DNA of 10,030 bases from Betaproteobacteria bacterium (lineage in GTDB: Bacteria; Pseudomonadota; Gammaproteobacteria; Burkholderiales; Casimicrobiaceae): NCBI GenBank assembly GCA_025355395.1, contig JANXZT010000178.1:1-10030 (forward strand), read 5' to 3'. Position 1 is the first letter of the stretch. Each line of letters begins with the position of its first letter. Both the position numbers and the translations under genes were made by a program. Below are positions 7,672-10,030 of the stretch, one piece after another. The notes under the pieces are model-generated. The model did not search any database, had not been told where the DNA came from, and was given only the letters and a program-made list of their open reading frames with translations.

Positions 7672-8216
7672 CCAGCGGTTCCTTTCGGTTTGATTCCCGG
7701 CAGCATCCGCGCGAGCACCTGGTCATGGTCGACAAAATGGTGTTTGAGCGCCGCCGCGATGTGCACGCATACCAGCGTGAACATCCCCAGGTTCAGTGCA
7801 ACATGGACGGCCTTGAGCACGCTCGCCAACGCCTTGTCCTTGGGAACCAGATCGGGGAGCGGGATAAGGCCGAGATAGACGACCTGCACCCCGGTCGCCG
7901 AACTGTACAGCCAGCCGGAGACCGGAATGACCAGCAGCAGCGCGTACAGCAACGCGTGCGACACTGCGGCGGCACGTTGCTGCCATTCTGCCATCGGCAC
8001 CTGCGGCGGCACAGGATGCAACCGGCGCCAGCCGAGCCGGACCCAAGTGAGCAGGAACACGGAAATGCCGATCCACTTGTGCCACATGTACCATTGCAGC
8101 TTCCGCGGGCTGATCGGCAGCGGAACCATCGACAATCCCAGCAACAGGTTGGCGACGATCAGCGCCGCAGTCAACCAGTGCAGCGCCATCGCCGCGCCGC
8201 TGTAGCTTTCGCTCAC
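7668..8216 (-). CDS. Cytochrome b561 family inner-membrane protein (YceJ/CybB-like)
   Basis: This is a four-helix, di-haem inner-membrane cytochrome that exchanges electrons with quinones. From GTG 8216 it is 182 aa, close to the family length. Membrane segments lie near residues 11-31, 47-63, 86-104 and 135-157. Histidines H13 (MALHW), H46 (MWHKW), H138 (KAVH) and H152 (CVHI) sit at the usual haem-ligand positions; this assignment rests on family knowledge. LHPVPPQVP and IPVSGW are typical of the family. The start is uncertain. GTG 8216 fits the predicted promoter, whose transcription start (about 8242) excludes GTG 8243. ATG 8189 would cut close to the first haem histidine. No strong Shine-Dalgarno is visible at any of them. 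The frame is open far upstream inside marC, but that part has no membrane character. The stop overlaps the yceI-B start, matching the E. coli yceJ-yceI arrangement. Confidence 0.93.
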   Translation of the reverse strand: MSESYSGAAMALHWLTAALIVANLLLGLSMVPLPISPRKLQWYMWHKWIGISVFLLTWVRLGWRRLHPVPPQVPMAEWQQRAAAVSHALLYALLLVIPVSGWLYSSATGVQVVYLGLIPLPDLVPKDKALASVLKAVHVALNLGMFTLVCVHIAAALKHHFVDHDQVLARMLPGIKPKGTAG

Positions 8217-8248
8217 GTCCCACGCCGTTGATTGTCCCCGCACGACCC

Positions 8249-8278
8249 GTTGTAATTTAAGAGCGTTCGGACTGTCAA
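8249..8278 (-). promoter_or_regulatory. Sigma-70-type promoter of the cytochrome b561-yceI operon
   Basis: On the minus strand a perfect TTGACA (8278-8273) is followed after 18 bp by TACAAC (8254-8249), 4 of 6 to the -10 consensus. The predicted start near 8242 leaves a leader of about 26 nt before GTG 8216. The site lies wholly in the 83-nt gap after marC, so the cytochrome/yceI genes can be transcribed independently of marC. Confidence 0.55.
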
Positions 8279-8299
8279 GCCGGGCGCGGAAAGTGCCGT

Positions 8300-8899
8300 T
8301 TACGACAACTCGCGGACGAAGGTGCGCACGCCGGCGAGCAGCATCTCCACGGCGAGGGCCGTCAGCACCAGCCCCGTCAGGCGCTCCAGCGCGACAACCA
8401 CGCGCGGGCCTACCAGCCGCTCGAGCCAGTGCGCGAACGCGAGCACGACGGCGGTGAAGATCATGGCCAGCGTGAGGGCAATCGCCCAAGTGCCGATTCG
8501 CTCCGGATTGCGCGAGGCGAGCAGCATCACGGTCGCAAGCGCCGACGGGCCGGCGATGGCCGGAACCGCCAACGGCACCAGAAACGGCTCGCCTTCCATG
8601 GCATCCCCGAGAACGTGGTCGCTGCCGTGAAACACCATCCGCAGCGCGATCAGGAACAGCACGATGCCGCCGGCAATGGAGAGCGAAGTCTCCGACAAGC
8701 GCAGCAAGGTGAGAAACGTCTTGCCGCCAAACATGAAGACCATCAGGAGGGCGTACGCGAACAGGCACTCCCGCAATACCACCGCGAGCCGCCGCGACGG
8801 CGCCACATGGCGCAGCGCCGACACCACCAGTGGTACGTTGCCGAATGCGTCGATGACCAGCACCAGCAGGATGGTGGCGGAAAAGAGATCGGCGTTCAT
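8300..8899 (-). CDS. MarC/YchE-family integral membrane protein
   Basis: This is a 199-aa polytopic inner-membrane protein of the usual MarC length. About six hydrophobic segments are visible: roughly residues 5-25 (ATILLVLVIDAFGNVPLV), 45-60, 70-90, 108-130, 140-160 and 175-195. Family hallmarks are the first-helix pattern with D-FGN-P (resembling DPIGNVPIF), the SIAGGIVLFLIALRM segment and the VPLAVPAIAGPSALATVMLL stretch. The family has no firmly known activity; E. coli MarC, despite its name, is not established as a multidrug transporter. Start 8899 puts the first helix right after the N-terminus. An in-frame ATG at 8914 would add five residues; neither has a clear Shine-Dalgarno. It is divergent from the peptidase gene and upstream of the cytochrome operon in the same direction, with an 83-nt gap holding that operon's own promoter. 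Confidence 0.92.
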   Translation of the reverse strand: MNADLFSATILLVLVIDAFGNVPLVVSALRHVAPSRRLAVVLRECLFAYALLMVFMFGGKTFLTLLRLSETSLSIAGGIVLFLIALRMVFHGSDHVLGDAMEGEPFLVPLAVPAIAGPSALATVMLLASRNPERIGTWAIALTLAMIFTAVVLAFAHWLERLVGPRVVVALERLTGLVLTALAVEMLLAGVRTFVRELS

Positions 8900-8932
8900 C
8901 GGTCGCGGGCGCATCCGGTCAAGGGCGGCGGC

Positions 8933-8938
8933 AGTATA
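8933..8938 (-). promoter_or_regulatory. Putative -10 element of the marC promoter
   Basis: TATACT on the minus strand (8938-8933) matches the -10 consensus at 5 of 6. Transcription would start near 8926, about 26 nt before ATG 8899. There is no TGn extension and no convincing -35 at 16-18 bp, so the promoter may be weak or need an activator. Confidence 0.4.
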
Positions 8939-8966
8939 TCGGCAAAGCCCCGGCCTTGACCGCGGC

Positions 8967-8975
8967 TGGCATAAT
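8967..8975 (+). promoter_or_regulatory. Putative extended -10 promoter of the S9 peptidase gene
   Basis: TGG-CATAAT (8967-8975) is an extended -10 with 5 of 6 matches in the hexamer, the same layout as the mfd promoter. The start near 8982 would leave about 25 nt before ATG 9007. It also argues against the in-frame ATG at 8974, which lies inside the -10. TTGACC at 8956-8961 is too close (8 bp) to be its -35. Confidence 0.45.
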
Positions 8976-9006
8976 GCTGCGCTTTCGCACCCTCACCGAG
9001 CGGATC

Positions 9007-10030
9007 ATGCCTTTAATCCGAGTGCTTGCGTATCGAATTGCCGTCGGCGCCTTCGTTGCCGTTTTCGCCAATGTAACGTCCAGCCAGGTGGGGCCGGCAG
9101 CCGCCCCGGTCTCGAATGTCACGGACACTTATTTCGGTGTCGCCGTCCCCGATCCCTACCGGTCGCTCGAGGACATGAAAAACCCGGATGTGGCCTCCTG
9201 GATGAAAGCCCAGGCCGCCCACACCCGCGCGGTGCTCGACCGTGTCCCGCAGCGGGACAAGCTGCTTGCGGAAATCTCGCGCAATGGCGATGCCGCCGCG
9301 GCGCGCGTGAGCTCGGTGCAGATCAGCGCGGATCATGTCTATTACCTGAAGCGGCTTGCGAATGAAAACATTCCCAAGCTCTACGTGCGTCAGGGCTTCG
9401 CCGGAAAAGAGCGCCTTCTGGTCGATCCGGATGCATTGCCGGCGCCCGCGGGCAAGCACAACGCCATCGATTTCTATGCGCCCTCCCCCGACAATCGCCA
9501 CGTCGCGTTCGGCTTGTCTCCGGGTGGATCAGAGGAAAGCGTGCTGCGCGTGGTGGATGTGGCCACCGGCAAGGAAACCGGAGATGTCATCGATCGCGCC
9601 AACTTCGCGCAACCGACCTTCCTGCCCGACGGCCGGATGATCTACAGCCGGATGCAGAAGCTCGCGACCGATGCGCCGGTCACCGACAAGTATCTTAACC
9701 AGCGGGTATTCGTGCACAGGCTCGGCGACGACCCCGAAAAGGATCAGCCGATCCTCGGCGCCGGCGTTTCGCCGCAGACGGTGGTTCAACCAGCCGAGCT
9801 TGTCTTTGCCGGCAACCCGATCGGATCCCGGTTTGTGATCGGCGCTGTCGTCAACGGCGTACAGAACGAAATCAAGGTATTTTCAGCACCGCTTGCCTCC
9901 CTCGATGGCGACAAGACCCCGTGGATCAGGATCGCCGACAACAACGACGAAGTGACCGACATGGCGGTGCACGGCGACGTCCTGTATCTGCTCCCGCACA
10001 AGGGAGCCTCGCACTTCAAGGTGCTGAAGC
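9007..10030 (+). CDS. Exported prolyl oligopeptidase family (S9) serine peptidase, N-terminal part (3' truncated)
   Basis: The frame is open from ATG 9007 to the window end: 341 codons, about half of a usual 700-aa S9A peptidase. The N-terminus has a basic residue and a hydrophobic stretch (about residues 10-26, IAVGAFVAVFANV), consistent with a signal peptide and export to the periplasm. Next comes the family entry motif DPYRSLED (49-56) and the helix NPDVASWMKAQAAHTRAVLD. Beta-propeller repeats follow, for example YYLKRLANENIPKLYVR, DFYAPSPDNRHVAFGLSPGGSE and QPTFLPDGRMIYSR. The catalytic Ser-Asp-His alpha/beta-hydrolase domain is expected past the edge and cannot be checked. The family cleaves short peptides, often after Pro. 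Position 53 is Ser where most relatives have Trp (PYRWLED). No strong ribosome site is visible; ATG 8974 is a less likely start. The gene is divergent from marC. Confidence 0.92.
   Translation, partial: MPLIRVLAYRIAVGAFVAVFANVTSSQVGPAAAPVSNVTDTYFGVAVPDPYRSLEDMKNPDVASWMKAQAAHTRAVLDRVPQRDKLLAEISRNGDAAAARVSSVQISADHVYYLKRLANENIPKLYVRQGFAGKERLLVDPDALPAPAGKHNAIDFYAPSPDNRHVAFGLSPGGSEESVLRVVDVATGKETGDVIDRANFAQPTFLPDGRMIYSRMQKLATDAPVTDKYLNQRVFVHRLGDDPEKDQPILGAGVSPQTVVQPAELVFAGNPIGSRFVIGAVVNGVQNEIKVFSAPLASLDGDKTPWIRIADNNDEVTDMAVHGDVLYLLPHKGASHFKVLK

Noticed and set aside
6376..7878. A 500-codon open frame on the plus strand, opposite the two yceI genes and part of cytochrome b561.
   Set aside because: Its sequence is charged and compositionally odd, matches no family I know, and lies antisense to three clear genes with signal peptides and family motifs. 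Such long antisense frames are usual in GC-rich DNA.
8217..8768. Upstream extension of the cytochrome b561 frame to 366 aa, overlapping marC.
   Set aside because: The added part is Arg/Ala-rich with no family match, overlaps a well-supported gene, and lies upstream of a good promoter for the cytochrome.

Overview
The window is GC-rich chromosomal DNA from a Gram-negative proteobacterium, probably gamma- or betaproteobacterial. It contains an outer-membrane TonB-dependent receptor, an Mfd close to the E. coli type, periplasmic YceI proteins and a di-haem cytochrome b561. I see no phage, insertion sequence, CRISPR, tRNA or rRNA, and no clear sign of recent transfer.

Layout: (1) 3-1721, plus strand: C-terminal part of a TonB-dependent receptor whose 5' end lies outside the window. 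(2) 1844-5410, plus strand: mfd, the transcription-repair coupling factor, behind an extended -10 promoter. A metallo-beta-lactamase-fold hydrolase (5430-6365) follows after 19 nt with a good ribosome binding site and is probably co-transcribed. (3) A short convergent junction (6366-6435) carries a perfect 8-bp inverted repeat. (4) 8216 down to 6436, minus strand: cytochrome b561, then two different YceI-family periplasmic proteins. This matches the yceJ-yceI pairing of E. coli but with a second yceI. A promoter with a perfect TTGACA -35 lies just upstream. (5) 8899-8300, minus strand: a MarC-family membrane protein. (6) From 9007 to the window end, plus strand: the N-terminal part of an exported S9 prolyl-oligopeptidase-family peptidase, divergent from marC, with facing promoters about 30 bp apart.

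The mfd transcription unit serves DNA repair at stalled RNA polymerase; the role of its MBL partner is unknown. The cytochrome/YceI operon probably handles electrons and isoprenoid (quinone-like) lipids between inner membrane and periplasm.

I looked for an undescribed system and found none: nearly all the sequence is explained by recognisable families. The points worth a second look are modest: the doubled yceI, the unresolved Mfd N-terminus, the mfd-MBL linkage, and a few short sites. There is no gene-free stretch over 300 bases; the longest gaps are about 120, 107, 93 and 83 nt.
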